Position numbers and translations under genes: made by a program. The notes under the pieces were generated by a model. That model was not told the origin of the DNA, did no database searches, and worked only from the letters and a program-made list of their open reading frames with translations. From Rhodococcus sp. G-MC3 (lineage in GTDB: Bacteria; Actinomycetota; Actinomycetes; Mycobacteriales; Mycobacteriaceae): a stretch of 64,000 nt of DNA. The stretch spans positions 186,001 to 250,000 of the forward strand of contig NZ_JASISW010000001.1 of the NCBI RefSeq assembly GCF_030063335.1, given 5' to 3'. This document shows positions 35,232 through 44,821 of this stretch, piece after piece. Each line of letters begins with the position of its first letter. The stretch's first letter is position 1.

Positions 35232-35240
35232 CGAGACAAG

Positions 35241-35546
35241 CTATTCGGGTAGGCGAAGGTCGGGTTTTTCAAGTTCTTCGATGTTGACGTCCTTGAACGT
35301 GATCACTCGCACGTGCTTGACGAACCGTGCGGGGCGATACATGTCCCACACCCACGCGTCGGACATGCGCAGCTCGAAATAGATCTCACCGTCCGCGTTG
35401 TGTGGAATGAGTTCCACAGAATTTGCCAGGTAGAACCGTCGTTCGGTTTCGACGACGTAGTTGAATTGACCGACGATATCCCGGTACTCCCGGTACAGCG
35501 AAAGTTCCATCTCGGTTTCGTACTTTTCGAGATCTTCGGCACTCAT
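35241..35546 (-). CDS. DUF2469 domain protein
   Basis: A 101-residue protein of the actinobacteria-specific DUF2469 family (Rv2901c-like): MSAEDLEKYETEMELSLYRE, then GQFNYVVETERRFYLAN, and WVWDMYRPARFVKHVRVITF. Charged, soluble, no known catalytic motif. Always close to rnhB and lepB in mycobacteria and relatives; here it follows rnhB by 41 bases. Function unknown. Confidence 0.9.
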   Translation of the reverse strand: MSAEDLEKYETEMELSLYREYRDIVGQFNYVVETERRFYLANSVELIPHNADGEIYFELRMSDAWVWDMYRPARFVKHVRVITFKDVNIEELEKPDLRLPE

Positions 35547-35587
35547 CGGTTGTTACTCATCCTCTTCTTCGCTGACATGAACGGCAA

Positions 35588-36328
35588 TCATTGCGCACTG
35601 CGATCCTCGCAGTCCATTCTTCCGAGAACCGATGCCACAGCATCGGTTCTTCCGGCAGCCGCTGCCGACACATTGGCATACGACATGCGGTGCTCGGCGC
35701 ACGGTCCCAATCGAAGCATCGCAGCGGCATGAATTTTGGTGCTGTACCCCTTGTGCACGGCGAAACCGTAGCCAGGAAAAAGGCCGTCCATCTCCACCAT
35801 CACTCGATCCCTCGATACCTTCGCAAGCACGCTCGCAGCGGCAATACACGCAGCCGTCGCGTCTCCTCCGATCACCGGAAGGGATGGAGCAGGTAATCCA
35901 GGAACCCTGAATCCGTCGGTCAGCACGTATCCCGGAGTCGCGCCAAGGCCGGCCACGGCACGCCGCATGCCTTCGATATTGGCCACATGCACGCCGATAC
36001 GGTCGATCTCTTCGGCCTCGATGAACACCACGCTCCAGGCGAGAGCCAGCTTCTGAATCTTGGGAAACAACTCCTCGCGCCGACGTTCGGTGAGCTTCTT
36101 GGAGTCGTCGAGGTCCGCCAACGATGCATAAGGCTTCGGCCCGAGTATGCATGCTGCCACGGTCAACGGACCCGCGCACGCGCCTCGGCCCGCTTCGTCG
36201 ACACCGGCAACGGGTCCGAGTCCATTCCGGTCGAGAGCCGACTCCATCGTCCGCAGACCGGAGGATCTGCGAATCACGGGACGCGGTGGCCACGGTGGAC
36301 GCCCGCGTGAACGGCTTGTACTGACCAT
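35588..36328 (-). CDS. rnhB: Ribonuclease HII
   Basis: Cleaves RNA in RNA-DNA hybrids and at single misincorporated ribonucleotides. The 246-residue protein has the D-E-D-D metal site: Asp and Glu in [18 protein letters not shown] (about 42-43), Asp in [14 protein letters not shown], and Asp in [12 protein letters not shown] 27-residue basic N-terminal extension ([20 protein letters not shown]) precedes the domain; a later ATG at residue 28 is a possible start. Follows lepB by 33 bases. Confidence 0.95.
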   Translation of the reverse strand: MVSTSRSRGRPPWPPRPVIRRSSGLRTMESALDRNGLGPVAGVDEAGRGACAGPLTVAACILGPKPYASLADLDDSKKLTERRREELFPKIQKLALAWSVVFIEAEEIDRIGVHVANIEGMRRAVAGLGATPGYVLTDGFRVPGLPAPSLPVIGGDATAACIAAASVLAKVSRDRVMVEMDGLFPGYGFAVHKGYSTKIHAAAMLRLGPCAEHRMSYANVSAAAAGRTDAVASVLGRMDCEDRSAQ

Positions 36329-36361
36329 CGGAACTACGCAGCTCTTCGATTCTGTTGCACG

Positions 36362-37144
36362 CTACTGACCCTGAATGTTCGGTGAATCGATCGATCCCCA
36401 ACGAGACGGCGGCAATGCGATCAAAAAGGCCTTCCCGATGACGTTGTCCACCGGGACCGTACCCATCAACTCGTCGGAGACGTGAAAACGCGAATCCGCA
36501 GAATTACTCCGGTTGTCGCCCATCACCCAAATATTTCCCTCGGGCACGGTTACCGGCGAGAAGCATCGTCCCGATTTCAGTTCGGTGTCGCATGTCAGAG
36601 TCCCCGGCGTGAAGGGAAAGTCCATTGTGATGTAGGTCTCGTCGAGCGGCTTGCCATCGACCAGCACACGTCCTTGATCGTCGCAGCATTCGACCGTCTG
36701 ACCGCCTGTCGCGATAACGCGCTTGACCAGATCGTTCTCGTCCGGAGCCACTACTCCGATCAACGACCCGATCTCCTGTGCTCCTCGCGCGATGGTGTTC
36801 GAGGATCGCGTCGAGACGAACTCGCTGTTCCATGAATCGGGACCACGGAACACCACTACGTCTCCTGGCTCCGGTTCACCGAACCGATAACCGATTTTCT
36901 CGACGACGATGCGGTCGCCGGTGCACCCCGCACAACCGTGCAAGGTCGGCTCCATCGACTCCGATGGGATCAGGTAGACGCGTGCAACAAAGGTTTGCAG
37001 CAGAAAGCTCAGAAGCAACGCGACGATGATCAGAATAGGCAGCTCACGCCAAAAAGAACGCTGCTTCTTCTCGCGTGGTTTTCGCTTCGGATCGTCTCCG
37101 TTCGGGTCGGACCGATCGGAAGGATCCTGCGGGGAATCTGACAC
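36362..37144 (-). CDS. lepB: Signal peptidase I
   Basis: Cleaves signal peptides of secreted proteins. The 260-residue protein has a charged cytoplasmic N-terminus, one membrane helix (LPILIIVALLLSFLLQTFVA), the catalytic Ser63 in IPSESMEPTLHG and the Lys general base at 141 in DLVKRVIATGG, and WVMGDNRSNSADSR in the C-terminal half. Followed by rnhB and preceded by rplS, with a hairpin between rplS and lepB, so lepB probably has its own promoter. Confidence 0.96.
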   Translation of the reverse strand: MSDSPQDPSDRSDPNGDDPKRKPREKKQRSFWRELPILIIVALLLSFLLQTFVARVYLIPSESMEPTLHGCAGCTGDRIVVEKIGYRFGEPEPGDVVVFRGPDSWNSEFVSTRSSNTIARGAQEIGSLIGVVAPDENDLVKRVIATGGQTVECCDDQGRVLVDGKPLDETYITMDFPFTPGTLTCDTELKSGRCFSPVTVPEGNIWVMGDNRSNSADSRFHVSDELMGTVPVDNVIGKAFLIALPPSRWGSIDSPNIQGQ

Positions 37145-37226
37145 CGCACCAGATTAGCCGCACATACGCTGTGCCATGGACAGTGCACCACATCGACGCG
37201 CAGGAATCATCGGACCCACATACGAA

Positions 37227-37267
37227 GACAGCGCCGCACTGCCCAAATCGGACGATGCGGCGCTGTC
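37227..37267 (-). terminator. Terminator hairpin downstream of rplS
   Basis: A perfect 12-bp stem (GACAGCGCCGCA / TGCGGCGCTGTC) with a 17-base loop, starting about 22 bases after the rplS stop. There is only a short TCTTC after the stem. Confidence 0.8.
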
Positions 37268-37289
37268 GAAATACTTGGGGACGCTACAT

Positions 37290-37631
37290 TCAGCGCTTTT
37301 CTTTGATCTTGGCCTTCTTGCCACGCAGATCGCGGAGGTAGTAGAGCTTCGCGCGACGAACGTCACCACGGGTGAGTACGTCGATTTCTGCAATGTTCGG
37401 GCTGTGAACCGGGAAGGTGCGCTCGACACCGACGCCGAATGAGACCTTACGAACGGTGAACGTCTCGCGGACGCCACCACCCTGGCGACGAATCACGACG
37501 CCCTTGAAGATCTGTACGCGCTCCTTCGAGCCTTCGATAACCTTGACGTGCACGTTGAGCGTGTCGCCGGGGCGGAAATCAGGAATGTCGCTACGGAGCG
37601 ACTGCTTGTCCAAGAAGTCGAGAGTGTTCAT
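37290..37631 (-). CDS. rplS: 50S ribosomal protein L19
   Basis: Located at the 30S-50S interface. Starts at ATG 37631 ([20 protein letters not shown]), 113 residues; the much longer upstream frame is not coding. Conserved segments are [20 protein letters not shown] and [20 protein letters not shown], followed by a basic tail. Monocistronic, with a promoter marked by a 15-base sequence shared with rpsP. Confidence 0.97.
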   Translation of the reverse strand: MNTLDFLDKQSLRSDIPDFRPGDTLNVHVKVIEGSKERVQIFKGVVIRRQGGGVRETFTVRKVSFGVGVERTFPVHSPNIAEIDVLTRGDVRRAKLYYLRDLRGKKAKIKEKR

Positions 37632-37777
37632 CGGTGGGGCCATCCTTGCGTTCTTCGCACGAGTAGAGGAACCGAGCGGTGCCGTGGTTGCGTCGAACTG
37701 GTGAAACTGGTTCAACGCACACATGAAACTCGGCTGGTTCGTACTCCGATTAGGTCTGTGCCTGGTACAGGCAACCC

Positions 37778-37792
37778 GCCTATTGTGCCAGA
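37778..37792 (-). promoter_or_regulatory. Candidate rplS promoter core, shared with rpsP
   Basis: The minus strand carries TCTGGCACAATAGGC, identical over 15 bases to the sequence upstream of rpsP (44310-44324). CACAAT fits a -10 box; TTCACA lies 18 bases upstream and fits a -35. It is about 150 bases before the rplS start, which gives a long leader. Confidence 0.6.
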
Positions 37793-37852
37793 TCAACGAC
37801 CCAGTTGTGAAATCACCGCTGAGCGGTAGCTCTAGTCTGCTGAGCGATAGGT

Positions 37853-38683
37853 CTAGTCCGCTGAGATGGGCGCCGCTGCAGGCTGCACAATTCGGTCGAG
37901 GACGTCCTCGGTTGCCGACATGGCGTGGTCGACGCTCGGCTTCCCTGCGATCAGATCCTGGAGATAGATCTTGGCCCTGACCGCCGGGCGCCTCACGTTT
38001 CGCTCCCGCCGCAACGCACGCTCCATCTTCTTCGGATGTGAGGTGTATCGCCAGCGTGCCCAGGGCGAGCCAGGTCGGGACAGACGCAGCGAACCGATCA
38101 GAAGAATCGGCGCGAAGAACAATCCGATCAGCCCGGTCCAAATCTTCCCCTTGGCCAACACGACGGCACATACAGCCAGGTGCAGAAGCGCAACTACCAC
38201 GAAGCCGACTCGGACCCACGTATCGGGTGCGTGCCTTATGTCTGTCACGTTCAGCATTTCGAGCGGATGAAAACCAAGCAGTAGGAGTCCGGTCGCCGCG
38301 ACGGCAGCGAAGACCGCGTCCACCGACGCTCGGCCCTGCTCGGCCCAGTAGACGTCCTTCAAATAGAAAATCAGGGCGAATTCGTCGAGAACGAGTGCAG
38401 AACCGATCCCGAACAGTGCCGCCAGTGCCGCGCCGGTATCGCGTGAGCCGTCCTCGTACACCGCGATCAGCGAAATTCCCGACACGACCATGAGGACGAT
38501 TCCGAACACCACATGGTGAATGTGCCGGCCGCCCGGTGTGACGTTGCCCGGCCACCATTTCACCTGAGCACGAATCATTCTCACGCTCAATCGGATCAGA
38601 ACGAAACCGCCGAGGAAGCCGAGCAGGAAGCACAGCAAGGGCAGGTGACCGTGTTCGATGATCTCGTGGTTCAACCACCTCAC
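37853..38683 (-). CDS. Multi-pass membrane protein of unknown function
   Basis: A 276-residue protein with about six hydrophobic segments (for example [20 protein letters not shown], then [19 protein letters not shown] and [16 protein letters not shown]). A His-rich motif [11 protein letters not shown] lies between the first two helices, and acidic residues in [15 protein letters not shown] sit at a membrane border. The C-terminal 70 residues are basic then helical. Not recognised as a named family. It starts 61 bases after the tex stop and may be cotranscribed with it. The His motif might bind metal or haem, but this is only a suggestion. Confidence 0.75.
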   Translation of the reverse strand: MRWLNHEIIEHGHLPLLCFLLGFLGGFVLIRLSVRMIRAQVKWWPGNVTPGGRHIHHVVFGIVLMVVSGISLIAVYEDGSRDTGAALAALFGIGSALVLDEFALIFYLKDVYWAEQGRASVDAVFAAVAATGLLLLGFHPLEMLNVTDIRHAPDTWVRVGFVVVALLHLAVCAVVLAKGKIWTGLIGLFFAPILLIGSLRLSRPGSPWARWRYTSHPKKMERALRRERNVRRPAVRAKIYLQDLIAGKPSVDHAMSATEDVLDRIVQPAAAPISAD

Positions 38684-38744
38684 GCCGGTAACCCTTCTCG
38701 AGAACTGCGCTGGTCCGACTCATCCTGGCCGAACCAGCGCGACG

Positions 38745-41141
38745 TTACTTGCCGAATCCGGCTTTCCGCAGCGCGTCGGCCATCGAACCACCTGCAGGCG
38801 TACCCGCCTGGCGTCCTCCGCCTTGATTGTCGCGGCTCTGACCACCTTGGCCGCGACCCTTGCCCTGCTGACCACCCTGACCCTGCTGACCGCTCTGGGC
38901 CTGCTGACCGCCCTGGCCCTGCTGACGTCGATCCGATCCCCCGCGGGGCCCGCCACCGGACACGCTGCGTGGTTTCTCCTTGGCCGTGTCGCCTGGCTCG
39001 TCATCGAGTCGCAGGCTCAATCCGATGCGCTGGCGTGGAATGTCGACCTCCATCACCTTCACCCTCACGACGTCACCCGACTTCACCACCTCGCGCGGAT
39101 CTTTGACGAAGTTGTGCGACATCGCGGAGACGTGCACCAGGCCGTCCTGATGCACGCCGACGTCGACGAACGCACCGAAGGCAGCGACATTGGTGACCAC
39201 GCCTTCGAGCGTCATACCCGGTTTCAGGTGGGCGACCTTCTCGATGCCGACAGCGAAGGTGGCCGTCTTGAACTCCGGGCGTGGATCTCGGCCAGGCTTC
39301 TCGAGTTCCGCAATGATGTCGGTGACCGTTGGGATACCGAATCGTTCGTCGGCGAACTTCTGCGGTTGCAGAGCACGGAGCAGCGAAGTGTTTCCGATGA
39401 CCTCACGCACACCGACGGCAGCGGAATCGGCGATCCGGCGAACTACCGGATACGCCTCGGGGTGCACGCTGGATCGGTCGAGAGGATCGTCGCCGTCGAC
39501 GATCCGGAGGAAGCCTGCACACTGTTCGAAAGCCTTGGGCCCCAACCTCGCGACGTCCTTGAGCTTCGACCGGCTGACGAACGGCCCGTGCTGATCCCGG
39601 TGCGCGACGATACTTTCGGCAAGGGATCCCGCGACGCCGGAGACTCTCGACAGCAAGGGCACCGACGCGGTGTTGACGTCCACTCCGACAGCGTTGACGG
39701 CATCTTCGACCACTGCCGCCAGCGACCTCGCGAGCAGCGACTCGGACACATCGTGCTGGTACTGCCCAACGCCGATCGACTTCGGATCGATCTTCACCAG
39801 TTCGGCAAGCGGATCCTGCAGTCGACGGGCGATCGAGACCGCGCCGCGGATGGACACGTCGAGATCGGGCAGCTCACTCGATGCGTACGCCGATGCCGAG
39901 TACACCGATGCCCCCGCCTCCGACACGACGATCTTGGTGAGGCCTGCTGCTGGATATTTGGCGATCAGTTCAGCGGCGAGTGCGTCGGTCTCGCGCGACG
40001 CGGTTCCGTTGCCGATCGCGACCAGCTGGACCGAATGCTTGGCGGCTAGACCAGCCAGGGTCGCCAGCGCCTGATCCCACTTGCCCTGTGGCATGTGCGG
40101 GTAGATCGTGTCGTAGTCGACGACTTTGCCGGTCGAATCGACGACGGCCACCTTGGTGCCGGTTCGAAAACCAGGATCGAGGCCCATCGTGGTGCGGTTG
40201 CCTGCAGGAGCCGCCAACAGCAAGTCCTTGAGGTTCGACGCGAAAATGTCGACGGCGTCCTTCTCCGCGGACTGTCGCAGGCGCATCCGGACGTCGATCG
40301 CCAGCGTCACGAGAAGCTTGGTTCGCCACGCCCACCGCACGGTGTCGAGCAGCCAACGGTCCGCCGGGCGACCTCGATCCGCGATGTCGAATTTGGTGGC
40401 GATACGTCCCTCGTAGACCGTGGGAACTCCACGCGGGGTCTCTTCCTGCTCGGGTTCGAGCCCGAGGGAGAGCACGTCCTCCTTCTCACCGCGAAGTGTC
40501 GCCAGAATTCGATGCGACGGCAGCGAGGTGAAGGACTCTGAGAATTCGAAGTAGTCCGCGAACTTGGAACCCTCTTCTTCTTTGCCTTTTCGCACCGTGG
40601 AAGTCAACTTGCCACGCGTCCACATCAGTTCCCGAAGCTCGCCGACCAGGTCCGCATCCTCGGCGAACTTTTCGACGAGGATTGCGCGAGCGCCGTCGAG
40701 CTGTTCGGTGTCGTACTTCGCAGGGTCGGTCGAGGGATCGGAGAACAACGCGTCGGCGACGGGCTCGTGTCCGGCCTCGCGGGCGATCTGCGCTTTGGTA
40801 CGACGCTTGGGCTTGAAGGGCAGGTAGATGTCCTCGACGCGGGCCTTCGTCTCGGCGAGCATCAGCGACTGCTCCAGCGGCTCGTCGAGTTTGCCCTGGG
40901 ATCTAATCGATTCGATGACCGCTTCACGTCGTTCGTCCAGCTCGCGAAGGTAGCGCAGCCGCTCTTCGAGCTGACGCAGCTGCGCGTCGTCGAGCATCCC
41001 GGTGACCTCCTTGCGGTACCGGGCGATGAACGGCACGGTGGAACCGCCGTCGAGTAACTCCACGGCGGCACGAACCTGGTCCTCACGAACATCGAGTTCC
41101 TCGGCTATGCGCTTGTTCACAGATTTCAGAGCAGTCGTCAC
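38745..41141 (-). CDS. tex: Tex family S1 RNA-binding protein
   Basis: Transcription accessory protein. GTG at 41141 (protein begins MTTALKSVNKRIAEELDV) gives 798 residues. Domains in order: N-terminal helical Tex region, a YqgF/RNase-H-like domain (GLDPGFRTGTKVAVVDSTGK), helix-hairpin-helix segments (VGQYQHDVSESLLARSLAAV, then ARLGPKAFEQCAGFLRI), and an S1 domain (GMTLEGVVTNVAAFGAFVDV, continuing to GVHQDGLVHVSAMS). After residue about 740 a Gly/Gln-rich tail (GQGGQQAQSGQQGQGGQQGK) is encoded by imperfect 18-bp repeats and should be disordered and RNA-binding. Confidence 0.93.
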   Translation of the reverse strand: MTTALKSVNKRIAEELDVREDQVRAAVELLDGGSTVPFIARYRKEVTGMLDDAQLRQLEERLRYLRELDERREAVIESIRSQGKLDEPLEQSLMLAETKARVEDIYLPFKPKRRTKAQIAREAGHEPVADALFSDPSTDPAKYDTEQLDGARAILVEKFAEDADLVGELRELMWTRGKLTSTVRKGKEEEGSKFADYFEFSESFTSLPSHRILATLRGEKEDVLSLGLEPEQEETPRGVPTVYEGRIATKFDIADRGRPADRWLLDTVRWAWRTKLLVTLAIDVRMRLRQSAEKDAVDIFASNLKDLLLAAPAGNRTTMGLDPGFRTGTKVAVVDSTGKVVDYDTIYPHMPQGKWDQALATLAGLAAKHSVQLVAIGNGTASRETDALAAELIAKYPAAGLTKIVVSEAGASVYSASAYASSELPDLDVSIRGAVSIARRLQDPLAELVKIDPKSIGVGQYQHDVSESLLARSLAAVVEDAVNAVGVDVNTASVPLLSRVSGVAGSLAESIVAHRDQHGPFVSRSKLKDVARLGPKAFEQCAGFLRIVDGDDPLDRSSVHPEAYPVVRRIADSAAVGVREVIGNTSLLRALQPQKFADERFGIPTVTDIIAELEKPGRDPRPEFKTATFAVGIEKVAHLKPGMTLEGVVTNVAAFGAFVDVGVHQDGLVHVSAMSHNFVKDPREVVKSGDVVRVKVMEVDIPRQRIGLSLRLDDEPGDTAKEKPRSVSGGGPRGGSDRRQQGQGGQQAQSGQQGQGGQQGKGRGQGGQSRDNQGGGRQAGTPAGGSMADALRKAGFGK
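38860..38935 (-). repeat. Imperfect 18-bp repeats in the 3' end of tex
   Basis: Successive variants of CCCTGCTGACCACCCTGA on the plus strand encode the Gly-Gln-rich tail (QGQGGQ-type units) of Tex. Copies differ by several bases. Confidence 0.7.
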
Positions 41142-41220
41142 GGCGCACGACCCTACAGCTAGTCTGAGACAAGTAGTTCGACGGACCAAGTGTGGGAGTG
41201 CTTCGAAATTGTCCAGGCCG

Positions 41221-42165
41221 ATGCAAGTCCTGGCTCTATCGTGCGCGACTCTCGTCGCAGCAGTAGCCGTTCTTTTCTCCGGGTGCAGCATCCCCGAGGA
41301 GTCGGAAGCCGCCGAATCGATCTCGACGTCCGAATCACCATTTCCCGACACGGTCTCCGTCCAGGAACTCAACCTGGAAATGCGTGTGCCGGAAGCAATT
41401 CAGTCGGCAGCCGAACGCGGAGCCGACGTCGATTTCACCTTGCTCGACCGCGAGACCGGCGCGTTCTACTCCAACGGCGACACCCAGCAGGTCGAGACCG
41501 CTTCGGTGTCCAAACTCTTCATAGCCGACGAGGTTTTCCACGGCGCCGACGTCGCACAGGTTCCGGTGTCCGCCGACGATATGGCGTCCTTGACCACCAT
41601 GCTCGAATCCTCGGACGACTTCGCCGCAAACTACCTGTGGGACGAGTACGGCGGCAACGACATCGTGATCGCGGTCGCTCAGCGCTACAATCTCACCGGC
41701 ACCGGTGCGCCGTGGGACGGCCAATGGTGGAACACCACCACGACTACGGGCGACATCGTCGCGTACTACACGAGAATGCTCGACGGAACCGGCGGTCTGT
41801 CCGCCTCATCGACGTCGGCGATGATCGGGCTCCTTCGTGAATCGAAGCCGGTCGCGACAGACGGCTACCACCAGCACTTCGGTGTCGTCGACGGCCTTCC
41901 GGGCGAACCGGTCCGGGCTGTGAAGCAAGGGTGGATGTGCTGCATCGCGGATCGGTGGATTCATTGGTCGACGGGGACAACCGGAGTGAACAATCGCTAT
42001 GTCCTGGCGCTGGTGTCCCGCGAGGAGATTTACTACGAGGACGACATGGAGCACTATCCCGATACGGCTGTCGTCGATGTGACCGACGACAGCAGTGCTC
42101 AGCATGCCAGGGACACTCTCACCGGTTTCGTGAGCATGCTCTTTCCCGATGGTCGGATCGAGTAG
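41221..42165 (+). CDS. Serine hydrolase lipoprotein, LppW-like (beta-lactamase fold)
   Basis: A 314-residue exported lipoprotein: signal peptide with lipobox FSGC (Cys22), then a beta-lactamase/PBP-like domain. The candidate SxxK is Ser95-VSK98 in ETASVSKLFIADEV; TMLESSDDFAANYLWDEYGG resembles the second motif region; RAVKQGWMCCIADRWIHW takes the place of the usual KTG. Position next to trmD matches M. tuberculosis LppW (Rv2905). Because the KTG motif is not canonical, real beta-lactamase or transpeptidase activity is doubtful. No clear ribosome site before ATG 41221. Confidence 0.8.
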   Translation: MQVLALSCATLVAAVAVLFSGCSIPEESEAAESISTSESPFPDTVSVQELNLEMRVPEAIQSAAERGADVDFTLLDRETGAFYSNGDTQQVETASVSKLFIADEVFHGADVAQVPVSADDMASLTTMLESSDDFAANYLWDEYGGNDIVIAVAQRYNLTGTGAPWDGQWWNTTTTTGDIVAYYTRMLDGTGGLSASSTSAMIGLLRESKPVATDGYHQHFGVVDGLPGEPVRAVKQGWMCCIADRWIHWSTGTTGVNNRYVLALVSREEIYYEDDMEHYPDTAVVDVTDDSSAQHARDTLTGFVSMLFPDGRIE

Positions 42166-42192
42166 TTCCACACCGCTAGTGGTCCAACAGGA

Positions 42193-42882
42193 CTAGTCGT
42201 CGAGCAGATCGGGTCGACGATCGGCCGTACGACGACGAGACTGATCGAGACGCCATGCAGCGATCTTGGCGTGATCTCCGGAGAGCAGAATGTCCGGTAC
42301 GACCCGGCCGCGCCAGCTCACCGGCCTGGTGTAGCTCGGGCCTTCGAGCAATCCGTCGGAGAACGAATCTTCTTGATGCGACTGCTGATTGCCCAGCACA
42401 CCGGGCAGCAGGCGAACGACCGCCTCGCTCATCACGAGGACAGCGGCTTCGCCCCCGATGAGCACGTAGTCGCCGATGCTGACCTCTTCGACGCGAACCC
42501 GGGTGGAGGCATCGTCGAACACCCGTTGATCGATGCCCTCGTATCGTCCGCACGCGAACACGAGATGCCGCTCCTGCGACCATCTTTCGGCTGTGCGCTG
42601 AGTGAAGGGGACACCGGCGGGAGTGGGCACCACCAGTAGCGAGTCCTCGGTGAGCACGTCGTCGAGTGCATCGCCCCAGACGGTGGGCTTCATCACCATC
42701 CCCGGCCCGCCGCCGTAGGGCGAATCGTCGACGGCCTTGTGGACATCGTGCGTCCATGCGCGCAGATCATGCACACCGACGGACACCAGCCCCTTGTCGA
42801 TGGCTTTGCCCAACAGAGCAGTTCGAAGCGGCGCAAGGTACTCGGGGAAAATCGTGATCACGTCGAGTTTCACGGCGGTCAT
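42193..42882 (-). CDS. trmD: tRNA (guanine37-N1)-methyltransferase
   Basis: Methylates G37 to prevent frameshifting. The 229-residue SPOUT-family protein shows [20 protein letters not shown] at the N-terminus, [20 protein letters not shown], and the SAM-binding trefoil knot [20 protein letters not shown]. Overlaps the rimM stop by four bases. Conserved order rpsP-khpA-rimM-trmD. Confidence 0.97.
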   Translation of the reverse strand: MTAVKLDVITIFPEYLAPLRTALLGKAIDKGLVSVGVHDLRAWTHDVHKAVDDSPYGGGPGMVMKPTVWGDALDDVLTEDSLLVVPTPAGVPFTQRTAERWSQERHLVFACGRYEGIDQRVFDDASTRVRVEEVSIGDYVLIGGEAAVLVMSEAVVRLLPGVLGNQQSHQEDSFSDGLLEGPSYTRPVSWRGRVVPDILLSGDHAKIAAWRLDQSRRRTADRRPDLLDD

Positions 42883-43409
42883 TCCGGGTCCAGCAGGCCC
42901 TCGGGAGGATCGATCTCGATGACCTTGTCGGCCAACGACACCGACGTTACGATCGCCGCCACGAACGGAACGAGAAGTTCCGCGCGCGATCCGTCGGCGG
43001 GGCGGATGGACAGCAACTCCCCCGCTGCCGAGTGGAGAACTTCACGCACGGTTCCGACGATCTCGCCGTCGACCAGTCGAACCGACAGGCCTTCGAGTTC
43101 GTGGTCGTAAAATTCGTCAGGATCGTCCGACGGAGGTAGATCGTTCGACTCGACGAAGAACAACGTGCCCCGCAGCGCATCCGAAGAGGTGCGGTCGTTC
43201 ACGCCGGTCAAGCGCAGCAGAAGCCGCCCGGAGTGTTCCCGGGCGGCTTCGACCGTGTAAGGAAGCGTGTCGGTTTGGGTACGCGGCTTGCGACCGTGAA
43301 GGACCACACCAACGGCGAAGCGGTCGTCGGGTTCGTCGGTGCGAACCTCGACGACGACCTCACCTTTGACGCCGTGCGACTTTGCGACACGACCGATCAC
43401 GAGCTCCAT
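42879..43409 (-). CDS. rimM: Ribosome maturation factor RimM
   Basis: 16S rRNA processing factor that binds S19. The 176-residue protein has the N-terminal RimM domain ([20 protein letters not shown], then [11 protein letters not shown]) and a C-terminal PRC barrel ([20 protein letters not shown]). It follows khpA by 20 bases and is coupled to trmD. Confidence 0.96.
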   Translation of the reverse strand: MELVIGRVAKSHGVKGEVVVEVRTDEPDDRFAVGVVLHGRKPRTQTDTLPYTVEAAREHSGRLLLRLTGVNDRTSSDALRGTLFFVESNDLPPSDDPDEFYDHELEGLSVRLVDGEIVGTVREVLHSAAGELLSIRPADGSRAELLVPFVAAIVTSVSLADKVIEIDPPEGLLDPE

Positions 43410-43429
43410 ATTTGCTGTCCCACGTACTT

Positions 43430-43672
43430 CTACTGGTCGGTATCGACGACGTCGACGCGGATACCGCGTCCACCGATACCCGACACGACAGTACGAAGAG
43501 CAGTTGCCGTTCGACCTCCGCGACCGATCACTTTGCCAAGGTCTTCGGGATGCACGTGCACCTCGACAGTGCGGCCCTTTCGGCCGGTGATCAGTTCGAC
43601 GCGAACGTCGTCAGGATTGGCGACGATGCCGCGAACGAGGTGTTCCACAGCGTCGGCGACAACGGCACTCAC
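43430..43672 (-). CDS. khpA: KH-domain RNA-binding protein (KhpA)
   Basis: An 80-residue single KH domain with the GxxG loop in [20 protein letters not shown]. It is the small KH protein between rpsP and rimM in many Gram-positive bacteria and Rv2908c in M. tuberculosis; it usually partners with the Jag/KhpB protein in RNA control of cell growth. Four-base ATGA overlap with rpsP. Confidence 0.95.
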   Translation of the reverse strand: MSAVVADAVEHLVRGIVANPDDVRVELITGRKGRTVEVHVHPEDLGKVIGRGGRTATALRTVVSGIGGRGIRVDVVDTDQ

Positions 43673-44181
43673 TTCTCAGCAGCCTCGGCGGCCGGCGCCT
43701 CTGCCGTTTCGGTGGCAGCAGCAGCGTCATCGGTCTTGGCAGCGTCGTCAGCCTTGGGAGCGTCGTCAGCCTTGGGAGCGTCGTCGGTCTTGGCAGCCTT
43801 CTTCTTCTTGGCCGTGGTGGCGTCACCGAGCGGCTCGGCGTCGGCCTGAGCCAGCGCAGCGTTGAACAGGTCCAGCTTGGACGTCTTGGGCTCGGCGAGG
43901 CGGAGGGTGCCCTCGGTGCCCGGAAGGCCCTTGTACTTCTGCCAGTCACCGGTGATCTTCAGCAGAGCTTCGACAGGCTCGGTCGGCTGTGCGCCGACGT
44001 TCAGCCAGTACTGGGCACGCTCGGAATCGATGTCGATGATCGACGGATCCTGCTTGGGCTCGTACTTGCCGATGGTCTCGATCGCACGGCCGTTACGGCG
44101 GGTGCGTGAGTCCGCGATGACGACGCGGTAGTGCGGGGTGCGAATCTTACCGATACGCATGAGTTTGATCTTGACAGCCAT
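43669..44181 (-). CDS. rpsP: 30S ribosomal protein S16
   Basis: The 170-residue protein has a standard S16 core of about 90 residues ([20 protein letters not shown], then [20 protein letters not shown]) and a long Lys/Asp/Ala-rich C-terminal tail including [20 protein letters not shown] and further DDA repeats, encoded by an 18-bp tandem repeat. Tails of this kind are found in high-GC actinobacteria. First gene of rpsP-khpA-rimM-trmD. Confidence 0.96.
   Translation of the reverse strand: MAVKIKLMRIGKIRTPHYRVVIADSRTRRNGRAIETIGKYEPKQDPSIIDIDSERAQYWLNVGAQPTEPVEALLKITGDWQKYKGLPGTEGTLRLAEPKTSKLDLFNAALAQADAEPLGDATTAKKKKAAKTDDAPKADDAPKADDAAKTDDAAAATETAEAPAAEAAEK
43731..43784 (-). repeat. 18-bp tandem repeat, three copies, in the 3' end of rpsP
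   Basis: Three in-frame copies, two of them identical (CAGCCTTGGGAGCGTCGT on the plus strand), encode the [12 protein letters not shown] tail repeats of S16. Confidence 0.9.
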
Positions 44182-44309
44182 GAAAAATAGACCCTTTCGA
44201 AGTGGTCACGTCGCAATTCTGCGGTGCGCATGGACCGCGCACCCGGTTTTGCGTTGATGAGGTGTTGTGACCGCCGTTCGGTACGTAACCGGTGGACGGG
44301 CGAACAGCA

Positions 44310-44324
44310 GCCTATTGTGCCAGA
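44310..44324 (-). promoter_or_regulatory. Candidate rpsP promoter core, shared with rplS
   Basis: TCTGGCACAATAGGC on the minus strand, identical to the sequence upstream of rplS. CACAAT is the likely -10; TAACTG lies 18 bases upstream as a weak -35. The distance to the rpsP start is about 130 bases. Confidence 0.6.
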
Positions 44325-44381
44325 CGATGCGCACGAGCAGTTAATCGCCTGTACACCGGCCGGTCCATTCTCGTAGAGATT

Positions 44382-44790
44382 TTACGGCGCAAGCAGGATC
44401 GCGAGGGCCGGAAGTGTGTTGTCGACCGAATGGGCTATCGCCGACGCTGCGACGGACCCACTGCGCATCCGCGCAACTCTTACTGCGAGACCACCACAGA
44501 GCAGGACCATCGATCGCCGCCCCTTCCAATGCCACAGCGCGAACAGCGCAGCGGACACGACCAACACCACCCAGCGGTTAGCACCACCAGGGCAAGGGCG
44601 AGTCCATCGGCGAGCGCGGCAGCGCCCCACGCAAAACCCGATCGCAGTTGGCAACCGAACTCCGACTATGACGTCGGCAATCCGAAGTCCGTCACCGGTC
44701 CGTTGCCTCGGTACCCGCTGATCGCGAACGCAACCGCCGCCGCATGGTGTGCCGCATTCATCGGCGCGATTGCGGACCAGCTGGACGGCT
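44382..44790 (-). pseudogene. Decayed CPBP (CAAX-type) intramembrane protease gene
   Basis: Two frames together recall a CPBP-family protease. One frame reads MNAAHHAAAVAFAISGYRGN, then GPVTDFGLPTS, and is closed by an in-frame TAG at 44666-44668. It then continues as GFAWGAAALADGLALALVVL. Near 44585 the homology shifts to another frame reading NRWVVLVVSAALFALWHWKG and, after a gap, ARMRSGSVAASAIAHSVDNT to a stop at 44382. That second part holds two family motifs, FxxxH (FALWH) and HxxxN (HSVDN). The essential EExxxR motif is absent, implying an internal deletion of perhaps 250-300 bases plus a nonsense change. It fills most of the gap between rpsP and the amidohydrolase. Confidence 0.65.
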
Positions 44791-44821
44791 ATTCGTCTGG
44801 CTGGTCCGGATTCGGCAAACG

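Noticed and set aside
38658..40049. 463-codon plus-strand frame opposite tex with a hydrophobic Leu-Ala repeat
   Set aside because: The repeat is the complement of the Gly-Gln tail of tex. It mimics membrane helices but is antisense.
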